In this document: positions 1 to 9,258 of the stretch, piece by piece
How positions within the stretch are numbered: the stretch's first letter is position 1
Layout: each line of letters starts with the position of its first letter
Assembly (NCBI RefSeq): GCF_000716715.1
Contig: NZ_JNYJ01000045.1
Coordinates: 1 to 64,000 of the forward strand
DNA from: Dactylosporangium aurantiacum
GTDB taxonomy: Bacteria > Actinomycetota > Actinomycetes > Mycobacteriales > Micromonosporaceae
Direction: 5' to 3'
DNA length: 64,000 nucleotides
The notes under the pieces: model-generated
What the model was told of the DNA's origin: nothing
Seen by the model: the letters and a program-made list of their open reading frames with translations, nothing else
Database searches by the model: none
Made by a program: the position numbers and the translations under genes

Positions 1-75
1 CGGCAGCCAGTCCCGCATGTCCACCGGCAACAGGAACTGCTGGTCACGATCCACCGGACGGAACTGCTTCGCCAT
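1..75 (-). mobile_element. IS transposase, N-terminal 25 codons only (cut by window edge)
   Basis: Reading leftward from the ATG at 75-73 gives a 25-residue peptide beginning MAKQFRPVDRDQQFL and ending MRDWLP. This is the characteristic N-terminus of IS1182/IS5-type (DUF772) transposases of actinomycetes, which cut and paste their own insertion sequence. The frame is open to position 1, so the rest of the element lies outside the window. The bases just upstream (76-150) are less GC-rich than their surroundings and should contain the left end of the element; I could not identify the terminal inverted repeat with only one end visible. Family assignment rests on recall of the N-terminal motif. 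Confidence 0.75.
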
Positions 76-459
76 ACCCAATGATCGATCGAGTACCGCA
101 AAAGCGGAACTATCCACACATACCGAAAACGCAACAGGCTCCTGCCCCCCACCGATCCACCACGTTGCGCCGACAGCTGACCATCGCGTCCGGGAGCCAG
201 CCAGGCCTGGCAACCACGCTCAGCAGGCCCGCGGCTGGGGTGGAGCGGCCAGCTCCCCGCGGGCCGGGCGGGCACGCGGACAAGCCGTGGCCCTGTGTCG
301 AAGGCGCGCCCCGGCGACACACCGGCACAATGCGGACGCCACGCGACCCACGCCGCGACGCCCAGCAGGTCCGCCGCAGCCGACGCCGGGTCGGACCAGC
401 GGGCAGCACGACGGCGCGGATCGTCTCGTGCGACGGCCACGCCGTCGACCACGCCGGAC

Positions 460-524
460 GCGGCAACCGGCTGCGCGGCCCGACATACAGGCCGGAAGCG
501 GCAACCGGCTGCGCGGCCCGACAT
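460..524. repeat. 27-bp perfect direct repeat, two copies 38 bp apart
   Basis: Copies at 460-486 and 498-524 both begin GCGGCAACCGG and end CCCGACAT, separated by 11 bp. They lie in the repeat-rich gap next to the transposase fragment. Confidence 0.85.
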
Positions 525-835
525 CACCTTCCGCAGCGCGGGCAGCCGAGCTGCCGCGCCCTCAGCCGGACCAACCGCGCACACCCCCAGCCGCGGCAGG
601 GGCACCAACGTCCACCCGGCCGCACCCCCGCAGGCCTCGGCGTGGAAGCACCGAGCCAGAGCCCGCGGCACGGACGCCACACGGCCACACCCCCGCTGGC
701 CTCGGCGTGAATGCGCCCGGCCAGAGCCGCGGCACGGACCCCACACGACAGCACCCAGCCGACCCAGTAGCCGCCTCGAGCCGCCCGCCGACGTGCCGCG
801 ACCGCTCAGCCGAGGCCCGCCCGTTCGCCAGGCCC

Positions 836-971
836 GCCAGGCTTACCAGGCCGCCAGGCTTACCAGGCCGCCAGGCTTACCAGGCCGCCAGGCTTACCAG
901 GCCGCCAGGCATACCAGGCCGCCAGGCATACCAGGCCGCCAGGCATACCAGGCCGCCAGGCATACCAGGCC
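836..971. repeat. 17-bp tandem repeat, 8 units in two variants
   Basis: Eight contiguous 17-bp units fill 836-971. The first four read GCCAGGCTTACCAGGCC and the last four GCCAGGCATACCAGGCC, so a single TT-to-AT type change splits the array into two homogeneous blocks. This is a minisatellite, not a CRISPR array, because no spacers separate the units. Confidence 0.95.
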
Positions 972-1074
972 CGCTGCGAGCGCGTTCCAGCCGGAGCGCA
1001 GCGCCCCGCCGGTCGCGGGCGGGTCAGAGCGCGACCAGGAGCGTCAGGGGCACTGCGGCAGAGGCGGGAACGGG

Positions 1075-3276
1075 TCAGCGGGAGTGTCGAGGCTGCACGT
1101 CATCGTGGGGCGCGGCCACGCCGTCCCCCTCGTGAGCGCCGGCGGCGTGGTGCGGGGCGTGATCAGGGCGCGACTCGGCGACACCGTCCGCGGCGTGGGC
1201 GCCCGCGCCGGCCGGAGCGTGGCCGTGGCCGTCGGTGCCGCCGAAGCCGTTACCGCCGGTGCTGCGGAATCCGTCGCCGTCAGGGGTCGGGAGGCCGTCG
1301 GCGCCGGTGGCGGTGGTGAAGGTGCTGGTGGGTGCGCCCGAGCCGTTGCCGGGAGTGCCGGAGTCGCCGAGCGGGGTCGAGCCGCCGTTGGCGCTGCTGG
1401 CCGTATTGCTGCCTGCGGGCCGTGCGCCGGCTGCCGACGCGCCAACGGGCGAAGCGCCCGCGCCCAGCCCGCCCGAAGACGGACCGCCCGTGGCAGCACC
1501 ACCCGCGGCAACACCGCCCGCGGCAACACCGCCCGCGGCAGCAGCGCCCGCCGGGGACGGGCCGCCGTCCGGGGACGCGGCGGCCGGCGAGGAGCCCGCG
1601 GCAGGCGCGGCGGCGGAGGCAGGAGCAGCACCGGCGGAAGAGGAGGCGGACCGGGCGTCCTCCTGGGCGCGCTGCTGCGCGGCGGACAGGGAGCGCAGCG
1701 GGATCTCGGGCAGGAACAGGATGACGCAGAAGCCGACGACCATGATGGCCGCCGCGACCATGAACACCACGCTCATCGAGTCGGAGAAGCCGACCTTGAA
1801 GGGGTGGGCGAGGGCGGCGGTGAGGTCGTTGACGAACGAGGTGTCGTTGAAGGCGCTGGCGCTGCCCGACGTGCCGGCGCGCTGGATGCCCTGCAGCTGC
1901 TCCGGGTGGGCACGGGCGGCGGCCTGGAACTCGGGGGTCGACTGGGCCGCGGTGAAGGCGGCCTTGATCTTCTCCGGCAGCAGGCTGAACAGCACGGAGA
2001 GGAAGACGGCGGCGCCGACCGTGCCGCCCATGGAGCGGAAGAACGTCACCGTGGAGGTGGCGACGCCGATCTCGCGCGGGTTGGCCGCGTTCTGGGCGGC
2101 GGTGATGACCGGCTGCATGTTGCCGCCGAGGCCGAGGCCCATCAGGGCCATGACCAGCATGGTCTGCCACAGCGGGGTGTCGGCGCCGATGCGGGAGAAC
2201 AGCGCGAGCGCGGCGACCATGAGCAGCGAGCCGATGATGGGGAACTTGCGGTACTTGCCGGTGCGGGCGATCACCTGGCCGGACACGATCGAGCCGGTCA
2301 TGATGCCCAGGACCAGCGGCAGCAGCATCAGGCCGGCCTCGGTGGGGGTGGCGCCCTTCACGATCTGCAGGTAGAGCGGCAGCGTGAGCAGACCGCCGAA
2401 CATCGCGATGCCGAGGATGAAGCTGCTGGTCGAGGCGACGGAGAAGGTGCGTCCCCGGAACAGGCGCAACGGCAGCAGCGCCTCGTCCTTGTAGGACCAC
2501 TCGGCGATGAGGAACAGCACCAGGCCGACGGCACCGATGCCGTAGCACAGCAGGGAGCGGCCGGAGCCCCAGCCCCACTCGCGGCCCTGCTCGGCGACGG
2601 TCAGCAGCGGCACCAGGCAGACGACGAGCGCCAGCGCGCCCGGCCAGTCGATGCGGTGGTCCTGGCGGCGGTGCGGGATGTGCAGCACCCGCATGACGAC
2701 GAGGAACGCGGCGAGCGCGATCGGCACGTTGATGTAGAAGATCCACCGCCAGCCGGTGACGCCGAGGATCGAGTCGGCGCCGGCGAAGAAGCCGCCGAGG
2801 ACGGGGCCCAGGACGCTGGAGGTGCCGAACACGGCAAGGAAGTAGCCCTGGTACTTGGCGCGCTCGCGGGGCGGCACGACGTCGCCGATGATGGCGAACG
2901 CGAGGGAGAACAGGCCGCCGGCGCCGATGCCCTGCACGGCGCGGAACGCGGCGAGCTGATACACCGAGCCGGCCAGGCCGCACAGCACCGAGCCGAGGAT
3001 GAAGATGCCGATCGCGAACAGGATGAACGGCTTACGGCCGTAGATGTCGGACAGCTTGCCATACAGCGGCGTCGCGATCGTCGAGGTGATGAGGAACGCC
3101 GTGGTCGCCCACGCCTGGATGGAGAACCCGCCCAGGTCGTCGGCGATGGTGCGCATGGCCGTGGACACGATGGTCTGGTCGAGGGCGGCCAGGAACATCG
3201 CCATCATCAGCCCGCCGAGGATCGTGAGGATCTGGCGGTGGGTCAGGGCCGTGTCGTCGGCGGTCGTTGTGCTCAA
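1075..3276 (-). CDS. DHA2-type MFS drug exporter with long low-complexity tail
   Basis: Predicted proton-driven multidrug/H+ antiporter with 14 transmembrane helices (733 aa). The MFS part covers roughly residues 20-520 and has DHA2 signatures: LDQTIVSTAMRTI in helix 1 and GKLSDIYGRKP in the loop 2-3 region. The start is the TTG at 3276, because GGGAGAG lies 5-6 nt upstream; no ATG fits. After the last helix comes an unusual tail of about 208 residues made almost entirely of Ala, Gly, Pro, Ser and Thr, ending His/Asp-rich; usual family length is about 500-550 aa. The tail contains a 15-bp tandem repeat (1487-1546). It is divergent from the ABC-F gene across 117 bp. Confidence 0.85.
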   Translation of the reverse strand: MSTTTADDTALTHRQILTILGGLMMAMFLAALDQTIVSTAMRTIADDLGGFSIQAWATTAFLITSTIATPLYGKLSDIYGRKPFILFAIGIFILGSVLCGLAGSVYQLAAFRAVQGIGAGGLFSLAFAIIGDVVPPRERAKYQGYFLAVFGTSSVLGPVLGGFFAGADSILGVTGWRWIFYINVPIALAAFLVVMRVLHIPHRRQDHRIDWPGALALVVCLVPLLTVAEQGREWGWGSGRSLLCYGIGAVGLVLFLIAEWSYKDEALLPLRLFRGRTFSVASTSSFILGIAMFGGLLTLPLYLQIVKGATPTEAGLMLLPLVLGIMTGSIVSGQVIARTGKYRKFPIIGSLLMVAALALFSRIGADTPLWQTMLVMALMGLGLGGNMQPVITAAQNAANPREIGVATSTVTFFRSMGGTVGAAVFLSVLFSLLPEKIKAAFTAAQSTPEFQAAARAHPEQLQGIQRAGTSGSASAFNDTSFVNDLTAALAHPFKVGFSDSMSVVFMVAAAIMVVGFCVILFLPEIPLRSLSAAQQRAQEDARSASSSAGAAPASAAAPAAGSSPAAASPDGGPSPAGAAAAGGVAAGGVAAGGAATGGPSSGGLGAGASPVGASAAGARPAGSNTASSANGGSTPLGDSGTPGNGSGAPTSTFTTATGADGLPTPDGDGFRSTGGNGFGGTDGHGHAPAGAGAHAADGVAESRPDHAPHHAAGAHEGDGVAAPHDDVQPRHSR
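1487..1546. repeat. 15-bp tandem repeat (4 copies) inside exporter tail
   Basis: Units at 1487, 1502, 1517 and 1532; the middle two are identical (CCCGCGGCAACACCG). They encode repeated VAAGG/AATGG pentapeptides in the low-complexity tail of the exporter, consistent with growth of the tail by slippage. Confidence 0.85.
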
Positions 3277-3393
3277 GGCGTCTCTCCCGTTACGAGCCGA
3301 TCGCGTTTCGGAAATCACGCTACTCCGCGCTACCCCGGTCGGCGCGCTCAGACACAATATGCGCGGGGTACGACAACAACTGCGGAGGTACTG

Positions 3394-5019
3394 GTGAGCG
3401 CCACGCTCGTGGTGAAGGAGCTCGCGGCCGGTCACGGCGACCGGGCGTTGTTCTCCGGACTGGACCTGGTCGTCGCGCCGGGCGACGTGATCGGCCTGGT
3501 CGGGGCCAACGGGGCGGGCAAGTCCACGCTGCTGCGCACCCTGGCGGGGCTGCTGCCGACGGAGGCGGGCGGCTTCGCGCTCAACCCGCCCACCGCGATC
3601 ATCGGGTACCTGCCGCAGGAGCCGGACCGCCGCGAGGGCGAGTCGCTGCTGCGGTTCCTGGCCCGCCGCACCGGGGTCGCCGACGCGCAGGCGCGCATGG
3701 ACGCGGCGGTGGAGCGCATCGAGCAGGACCCCGACGGGTACTCCGACGCGCTGGAGCGGTGGCTCGCCCTGGGCGGCGCCGACCTCGAGGAACGCGCCGC
3801 CGCCGTGGCCGCCGACCTGGGCCTCGCCGTGGACCTGGAGCTGCCGATGACCGCGCTGTCGGGCGGGCAGGCCGCCCGGGCGGGCATGGCGTCGCTGCTG
3901 CTGTCCCGGTACGACGTGTTCCTGCTCGACGAGCCGACCAACGACCTGGACCTCGACGGCCTGGAGCGCCTCGAACGGTTCGTGCAGGGGCTCAAGGCCG
4001 GCGCGGTGATCGTCAGCCACGACCGGGAGTTCCTGGCCCGCACCGCGACGGGCGTGCTGGAGCTGGACCTCGCCCAGCAGCAGGTGAACTTCTTCGGCGG
4101 CGGTTACGCGTCGTACCTGGAGGAGAAGGCGATCGCGAAGCGGCGGGCCCGGGAGGCGTACGAGGACTACGCCGAGACGAAGTCCGACCTCGAGGCGCGG
4201 GCGCGGATGCAGCGCGCGTGGATGGAGAAAGGCGTCAAGAACGCGCGGCGCAAGCAGTCCGACAACGACAAGATCGGCAAGGGCAAGAAGATCGAGTCGA
4301 CGGAGAAGCAGGCGTCCAAGGCCCGCCAGACCGACCGGCTGATCGAGCGGCTGGAGGTCGTGGAGGAGCCGCGCAAGGAGTGGCAGCTGCGGATGGAGAT
4401 CGCCGCGGCGCCCCGGGCGGGCGCGATCGTGGCGACGCTGAACCGGGCGGTGGTGACCCGCGGCTCGTTCACGCTCGGGCCGGTGGACCTGCAGGTCGAC
4501 TGGGCCGACCGGATCGCGATCACGGGCGCGAACGGCTCGGGCAAGTCGACGCTGCTCGGCGCGCTGCTCAAGCGCATTCCCCTGGACAGCGGCACCGCGG
4601 CCCTCGGGCCGGGCGTCGTCGTCGGCGAGGTCGACCAGGCCCGCGGGCTGTTCCTCGGTGAGGTGCCGCTGCTGGACGCGTTCTGCGCGGCGACCCCGCA
4701 CCTGCAGCCGGCGGAGGTCCGCACGCTGCTGGCCAAGTTCGGCCTGAAGGCGCACCACGTGCTGCGCACGGCCGCGAGCCTGTCGCCGGGCGAGCGGACC
4801 CGGGCGGCGCTGGCGCTGCTGCAGGGGCGCGGGGTCAACCTGCTGGTGCTCGACGAGCCGACGAACCACCTGGATCTGCCCGCGATCGAGCAGCTTGAGT
4901 CGGCGCTGGAGGGGTACCCGGGCACCCTGCTGCTGGTCACCCACGACCGGCGGATGCTGGAGGCGGTCCGCACGACCCGCCACGTGGACGTGCACGAGGG
5001 AAAGGTCACCGTCCGTTGA
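3394..5019 (+). CDS. ABC-F family ATPase (ribosome-associated, two NBDs)
   Basis: Cytosolic protein of 541 aa with two ATP-binding cassettes and no membrane domain, the ABC-F layout (EttA/Uup/antibiotic-resistance type) that acts at the ribosomal E site. First NBD: Walker A GANGAGKST at 37-45, signature LSGGQ, Walker B DEPTNDLDL near 179. A charged Arg/Lys-rich linker follows. Second NBD: GANGSGKST near 378, LSPGE, DEPTNHLDL near 487. GTG start at 3394 has GGAGG at 3384-3388. Stop overlaps the TTG start of the next gene (TTGA), implying translational coupling. Whether it protects from an antibiotic or is a housekeeping factor cannot be told. Confidence 0.9.
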   Translation: MSATLVVKELAAGHGDRALFSGLDLVVAPGDVIGLVGANGAGKSTLLRTLAGLLPTEAGGFALNPPTAIIGYLPQEPDRREGESLLRFLARRTGVADAQARMDAAVERIEQDPDGYSDALERWLALGGADLEERAAAVAADLGLAVDLELPMTALSGGQAARAGMASLLLSRYDVFLLDEPTNDLDLDGLERLERFVQGLKAGAVIVSHDREFLARTATGVLELDLAQQQVNFFGGGYASYLEEKAIAKRRAREAYEDYAETKSDLEARARMQRAWMEKGVKNARRKQSDNDKIGKGKKIESTEKQASKARQTDRLIERLEVVEEPRKEWQLRMEIAAAPRAGAIVATLNRAVVTRGSFTLGPVDLQVDWADRIAITGANGSGKSTLLGALLKRIPLDSGTAALGPGVVVGEVDQARGLFLGEVPLLDAFCAATPHLQPAEVRTLLAKFGLKAHHVLRTAASLSPGERTRAALALLQGRGVNLLVLDEPTNHLDLPAIEQLESALEGYPGTLLLVTHDRRMLEAVRTTRHVDVHEGKVTVR

Positions 5020-5417
5020 GCGACGAGGAGTTCTGGACCGAGCGGCACCTGTGCACGATCACCACGGTCCGCGCCGACGGCACCCCGCACGTCGCGCCGG
5101 TCGGGGTCACGTACGACCCGGCCACCGGCACCGCCCGGGTCATCACGTCGGGCACGTCGCAGAAGGTCCGCAACGTGCGCGGCAACCCGAGGGTGGCGGT
5201 CTGCCAGGTCGACGGGCGCCGCTGGACGACCCTCGAGGGCACCGCCGTGGTCGAGGACGACCCGGCGGCCGTCGCCGACGCGGAGCGCCGGTACGCGCAG
5301 CGGTACCGGGTCCCCCGCCCGAACCCGGCGCGGGTCGTCATCGTCATCACGGTCACGAGGGTGCTGGGCACCGTGCGCCCGGTGGTGCCGGTACGGTCAC
5401 CGGATGGGCATTCCTGA
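5016..5417 (+). CDS. PPOX-class flavin/F420-dependent oxidoreductase
   Basis: 133-aa single-domain split-barrel protein of the pyridoxamine-5'-phosphate-oxidase-like superfamily (PPOX/FDOR type). Seen: an N-terminal strand pattern with TVRADGTPHVAPVGV, then KVRNVRGNPRVAVC, the common core that binds FMN or F420. In actinomycetes such proteins reduce diverse small molecules with F420 or act as unspecific flavin reductases; the substrate here is unknown. The TTG start overlaps the stop of the ABC-F gene, and its 3' end overlaps the Nudix gene by 14 bp, so the three are compactly packed. Confidence 0.8.
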   Translation: MSDEEFWTERHLCTITTVRADGTPHVAPVGVTYDPATGTARVITSGTSQKVRNVRGNPRVAVCQVDGRRWTTLEGTAVVEDDPAAVADAERRYAQRYRVPRPNPARVVIVITVTRVLGTVRPVVPVRSPDGHS

Positions 5418-5910
5418 CTACGTCCGGGTCATGCGCGCGCACGTCGGCCACGACCTGCTGCTCCTGCCCGGCGTCAGCGCGATCGTGGTCGACGAGCGTG
5501 GGCGGCTGCTGCTCGGGCAGCGCAGCGACACCGGCCGGTGGGCGGTGCTGGCCGGCATGGTCGAGCCCGGCGAGCAGCCGGCGGACACGGTCGTACGGGA
5601 GGTCCGCGAGGAGGCCGGCGTCGACGTGGTGGTCGAGCGGCTCCTCGGCGTCGCCTCGCACCCCGTGCACTACCCCAACGGAGACCGGTGCGAGTACCTG
5701 AACGTCACGTTCCTGTGCCGGGCGGTCGGCGGCGAGGCCCGGGTCGGCGACGACGAGTCCCTGGACGTCGCCTGGTTCGACCCGGCGGACCTGCCGGACA
5801 TGGAGCCCTACTCGCGGCTGCGGGTCGAGATGGCGCTACGCGACGCGAAGGAGGCGTGGTTCGCCCCCGCCGGGTCGCGGCACCCGGCGCTGACCGAGCC
5901 GTCGATGTGA
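5404..5910 (+). CDS. Nudix hydrolase
   Basis: 168-aa protein with an intact Nudix box at residues 51-73 (GMVEPGE...REVREEAGV), matching GX5EX7REUXEEXGU; the Glu residues bind Mg2+ for hydrolysis of a nucleoside diphosphate linked to another moiety. The N-terminal HDLLLLPGVSAIVVD is typical of the NUDIX proteins common in actinomycetes; substrate unknown. A TACGGT hexamer (5392-5397) lies exactly 6 nt before the ATG, so besides read-through from the upstream genes a leaderless transcript is plausible. Convergent with the next gene, 10 bp away. Confidence 0.88.
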   Translation: MGIPDYVRVMRAHVGHDLLLLPGVSAIVVDERGRLLLGQRSDTGRWAVLAGMVEPGEQPADTVVREVREEAGVDVVVERLLGVASHPVHYPNGDRCEYLNVTFLCRAVGGEARVGDDESLDVAWFDPADLPDMEPYSRLRVEMALRDAKEAWFAPAGSRHPALTEPSM

Positions 5911-5920
5911 GGCCCGCGGG

Positions 5921-7336
5921 TCACTGCCGCGGCGGCCAGCTCGGCGGCGGCGCCGGCGGGTAGCCGGGCGGGTCGGTGCTCGGTGGGCCGCTGACCGGCG
6001 GCGACACCGGCTGCGACGGGACCTGCGGCGCGGCGCCCGTGCCGGGGACCGTCCACGGCTGCGGGATCGCCGGCTGGCCGCCCGCAGGTGGCGGCGGCAG
6101 CGGTGGGTACCCGGGTGCGCCCGCCTGCGGGGTCGGGTACGTCGGCTGCCCGAACACCGGACCGCCCGACATCGGCGGCGGGGGCGGCGCGAAGGTGCCG
6201 GGCGGGTAGGTCCCGGGCGGCGCGGAGGCGGGCCCGGCCGGCTGTGCGGGCAACCCGGCCGGCGAGCCCGGCGGCACCGGCGACGACGCACCGGCCGGCA
6301 CGAACCCGGGCGCGCCCGCCCCGGCCGGCACGAACCCACCCGCGACCGGCAGCGGACCGGGAGCCGCACCCGGGAACGCGACCGCGGACAGCGGCGCGAC
6401 CCGGCGCCCGACCAGCTCCAGCAGCCACACCACCAGCAGCCCGACCACCGCCAGGATCCCCGTGGTCAGCAGCGCCGGCGCGGCACCCACGCCCTCCAGC
6501 GCCTGCCAGCGGCGGACTCCGTCGATGACCACCACGGCGAGCACCACACCGAACACGCCGGCCCGCCGGCCGAAGACACTGACCCCGCCCAGCAGGACGG
6601 CGGCCAGCGCGTACGGCAGCTGGCCGGAGTCGGTGAACATCGCGCCGCCGGTGAGCCGGGCCGACAGGACGCCCGACACGCCGGCGAGGACCGCGGAGCC
6701 GGTGACCCCGACCAGTGCGCCGACCAGCTTCGCCGGGCGCCACCGGGCCGGGTCGTCACCGCCGGCCACCGGGCGGTTGGCCGTCAGCAGCCGGCGTACC
6801 GCCGGAACCGCGAACAGCACCGCCCCGCCGATCGACACGACGGCGAACACCGCCGCCCACACCCCGAAGCCGGTCGTCGTGCGGGCGGCACGGGTCAGCG
6901 GCTCGATGCGGGCACCGGTCGCGTCGAGCACCGCCGCGGACACGATGAACCCGCCGCCGAGCGTGACCGCCCAGGCGGGCAACGCGGTGAGCCCGACGAT
7001 CAGCGCGAGGACCAGGCCGACGCCGGCGGCGGCGAGGACGGCGAGCAGGAACGCCACGGCGACCGACGCGCCGTCGTTGACCCGCGTGACGAACACCCAG
7101 CCCGCGAGCACCGCGACCGGCGCGATCGCCAGGTTCGGGGTGGCGGTGCGCAGCGACAGGGCCAGGCCGCACGCGGCGAAGCCGAGGATCGCGATGCCGG
7201 CCCACACCTGCCCGCGCGTGAACACGGCGGCGTTGACGTTGTACAGGCCGGCGACGACGCCCGCGGCGGCGAGCAGCAGCACCGCCTCCCAGACCAGGTG
7301 CGGTGCGAGCTCACGCAGGGGCTTGGCGTCGGTCAT
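5921..7336 (-). CDS. Membrane protein, permease-like core with Pro-rich C-terminus
   Basis: 471 aa. Residues 1-290 hold about eight hydrophobic helices; the segment YALAAVLLGGVSVFGRRAG...VVVIDGVRR resembles the conserved cytoplasmic loop of RbsC-like (BPD_transp_2) sugar permeases, but the rest is diverged and there is no ATPase or binding-protein gene nearby. Residues about 290-471 are a Pro/Gly/Ala-rich, probably disordered cytoplasmic tail. Start chosen at the ATG at 7336, because TAGCGT sits 7 nt upstream (leaderless pattern), rather than the ATG 21 nt further out. Function unknown; a degenerate permease used for another purpose is one possibility. Confidence 0.7.
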   Translation of the reverse strand: MTDAKPLRELAPHLVWEAVLLLAAAGVVAGLYNVNAAVFTRGQVWAGIAILGFAACGLALSLRTATPNLAIAPVAVLAGWVFVTRVNDGASVAVAFLLAVLAAAGVGLVLALIVGLTALPAWAVTLGGGFIVSAAVLDATGARIEPLTRAARTTTGFGVWAAVFAVVSIGGAVLFAVPAVRRLLTANRPVAGGDDPARWRPAKLVGALVGVTGSAVLAGVSGVLSARLTGGAMFTDSGQLPYALAAVLLGGVSVFGRRAGVFGVVLAVVVIDGVRRWQALEGVGAAPALLTTGILAVVGLLVVWLLELVGRRVAPLSAVAFPGAAPGPLPVAGGFVPAGAGAPGFVPAGASSPVPPGSPAGLPAQPAGPASAPPGTYPPGTFAPPPPPMSGGPVFGQPTYPTPQAGAPGYPPLPPPPAGGQPAIPQPWTVPGTGAAPQVPSQPVSPPVSGPPSTDPPGYPPAPPPSWPPRQ

Positions 7337-7421
7337 GCCGGCGACGCTACCGTGCATCGACGGGCGGCGCTGCCCACACGCCGGGCGACGTCACCCCCTC
7401 GGCGTGCTCTACTCTCCGCGG

Positions 7422-9245
7422 GTGGCCGACGATGTCGAAGACCCGGTGGCGCAGGCGCACGGTGAGCTGTCCCTCGCGCGGGTGGCGCTCGCCGAGGACG
7501 ACCTGGAGCACGCCGCCGACCACCTGGCCGGCGCGATCGCCTGGGCGCCCGGCCTGCCGGAGGTCCACGAGCTGCTCGCGGCGCTGACCGCGCGGGCCGG
7601 CGGGCGGGTCGCGGAGCTGTTCCCGCTGCGGGAGCCGGCGTTCATCGGCACGGTCGTGGCGCGGGCACACGTGACGGCGCCCACCGACCCGCTCGGGTCG
7701 CTGCAGATGCTGGCCCAGGCGACCGGGTTCGACCCCGAGCAGCCGTGGGCCGACGTCAGCTGGGTGCGTGCCGTGGACCCCGCCGGGCTGGACCCGGACG
7801 AGCTGGCCCGGCTGTTCGTCGGGGTCATGCAGCGCCTCGGCGACCCGGCGCCGGCGGCGGTCGCGAAGGCCAACGAGGTGTACCTGGACCTCGCCCGCCG
7901 GTCGCTGCGCGCCCACCCGGACCACGCGCTGCTGCACGGCGCCGCCGCCGGGCTCGGCCGCAGGTTCGGCGACACCGCGGAGGCGGTGCGGTGGGGCGCC
8001 CGGGGGCACCGCCTGAACCCTGACAAGCTGACGTCCGTCTGGTACGCGTACGCCCTGCGCGCCGACGGCCGGCTCGACGCCGCGCTGAAGGTCATGCGGG
8101 CCGCGTGGCGCGCCGCGCCGCAAGAGATGGACCTGTGCGCCGACATGGCCAACTGGCTCGCCGACTCCGGCCGCGTCGACGAGGCGATCGCGCTGCTGGA
8201 GGAGGGCATGCGCAGCCAGGCCGACTACGACTGCGCGGTGCACACCGCGCAGCGGCTGCGGTTCCGCCGCGACGGCGACGTGCGGCACCTGGTCGCGCTG
8301 GTCGACTTCATGCGCGAGCACCCCGTGGTCAGCCACGAGCACACCGACCTGGCGCAGGCCTGCGAGCGGCGGGCCTGGCTCGGCCGGGTCACCGGCCCGA
8401 CCGAGGCGTGCGTCAACGTGCTGCACCGGGTCCCGGCCGACCAGCGGGCCACGATGGACGGCGGGGTGTCGCTGTCGGCCCTCGAGGTGCCCAGCGCCCT
8501 CGCCCTGCTGCGCCGGGAGCTGCCCCGCGTCACGCTCGACGTGGCCGGGCCCGCCCCGCAGGACCTGGTGCGACCGTTGCACCCGGTGCGGGTGCTGTGG
8601 CGGTACGACGGCACCACCGCCTACCCGACGGTCGAGCCGGCGACCCCGGCCAGCCAGGCGCTGCTCGCCGGTCTGGCCGGGCCGGTGTGGCCGCACCCGG
8701 TCGCCGCGTACGACCACGCGCTGCCGCTCGGTGAGCTGCCGGCCGAGCAGCTGCTGTCGCTGCTGGTGCACCCACCGGCCCGGCCCGACCGGTTCGCGGA
8801 GCTGCCGGACGGCTGGTGGGAGCGCTCGGCGCAGGTGTTCGCGTGCCTCGGCCTGCTGCACTGCGGCGAGCTGCGCAACCCCGCCGACCCCGGCGACACC
8901 ACGACCCAGCGGCGGCTGCTCACCGACATCGCGTGGGGCGTGGAGGACTGGACGACGGAGGCCGCGCTGTTCGCGCTGACGGTCGCGGCGTGGCTGGACC
9001 CGGCGTGCCGGGTCGAGGTCCGCGACACCGTCGGCCGGCGGTTCCTGGCCGCGGTCCAGGCGTCGCGGACCAGGGCGGTGACGGTCCGCGACTCCCTGGC
9101 GGCGTTGGTGCACGTGGTGCCGGACATGATCCCGGACGTGCTGGCGCTCGCCGACGAGGTGGCCGCCGCCGCGGACCGGGCCCCGGCCGCGGCGAAGCCG
9201 GCCGCCCCGTCGAGGTTCGGCCGGCTGTTCCGCCGCCGGCGGTAG
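7422..9245 (+). CDS. TPR-like helical repeat protein, function unknown
   Basis: 607-aa soluble protein rich in Ala, Leu and Arg. Residues 1-60 and about 160-280 show helix-turn-helix pairs of the tetratricopeptide type (for example ALRADGRLDAALKVMRAAWRA and LADSGRVDEAIALLEEGM), so it probably makes protein contacts. The C-terminal half is not recognised; the extreme end is basic (RLFRRRR). GTG start at 7422 is preceded by TACTCT at 7410-7415, 6 nt away, the leaderless pattern. Divergent from the permease-like gene; no functional clue from context. Confidence 0.75.
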   Translation: MADDVEDPVAQAHGELSLARVALAEDDLEHAADHLAGAIAWAPGLPEVHELLAALTARAGGRVAELFPLREPAFIGTVVARAHVTAPTDPLGSLQMLAQATGFDPEQPWADVSWVRAVDPAGLDPDELARLFVGVMQRLGDPAPAAVAKANEVYLDLARRSLRAHPDHALLHGAAAGLGRRFGDTAEAVRWGARGHRLNPDKLTSVWYAYALRADGRLDAALKVMRAAWRAAPQEMDLCADMANWLADSGRVDEAIALLEEGMRSQADYDCAVHTAQRLRFRRDGDVRHLVALVDFMREHPVVSHEHTDLAQACERRAWLGRVTGPTEACVNVLHRVPADQRATMDGGVSLSALEVPSALALLRRELPRVTLDVAGPAPQDLVRPLHPVRVLWRYDGTTAYPTVEPATPASQALLAGLAGPVWPHPVAAYDHALPLGELPAEQLLSLLVHPPARPDRFAELPDGWWERSAQVFACLGLLHCGELRNPADPGDTTTQRRLLTDIAWGVEDWTTEAALFALTVAAWLDPACRVEVRDTVGRRFLAAVQASRTRAVTVRDSLAALVHVVPDMIPDVLALADEVAAAADRAPAAAKPAAPSRFGRLFRRRR

Positions 9246-9258
9246 GCGGCGGCCCTGG

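Larger units (their letters stand above)
76..1074. other. Gene-poor, repeat-rich stretch between IS end and exporter gene
   Basis: Several open frames cross this kilobase on both strands, but all are Arg/Pro/Ala-rich, lack ribosome-binding sites and show no recognisable family. The stretch holds a 27-bp direct repeat (460-486 and 498-524), a degenerate duplication of about 55 bp (roughly 627-682 and 693-747) and a 17-bp tandem array (836-971). It looks like non-coding or decayed DNA next to an insertion sequence. Confidence 0.5.

Noticed and set aside
836..971. CRISPR array
   Set aside because: The 17-bp units are directly contiguous with no spacers, and no cas genes are present.
17..1135. 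Long open frames on both strands in the first kilobase
   Set aside because: Arg/Pro/Ala-rich translations with no family, no ribosome-binding sites and mutually overlapping frames; typical of spurious ORFs in very GC-rich, repetitive DNA.
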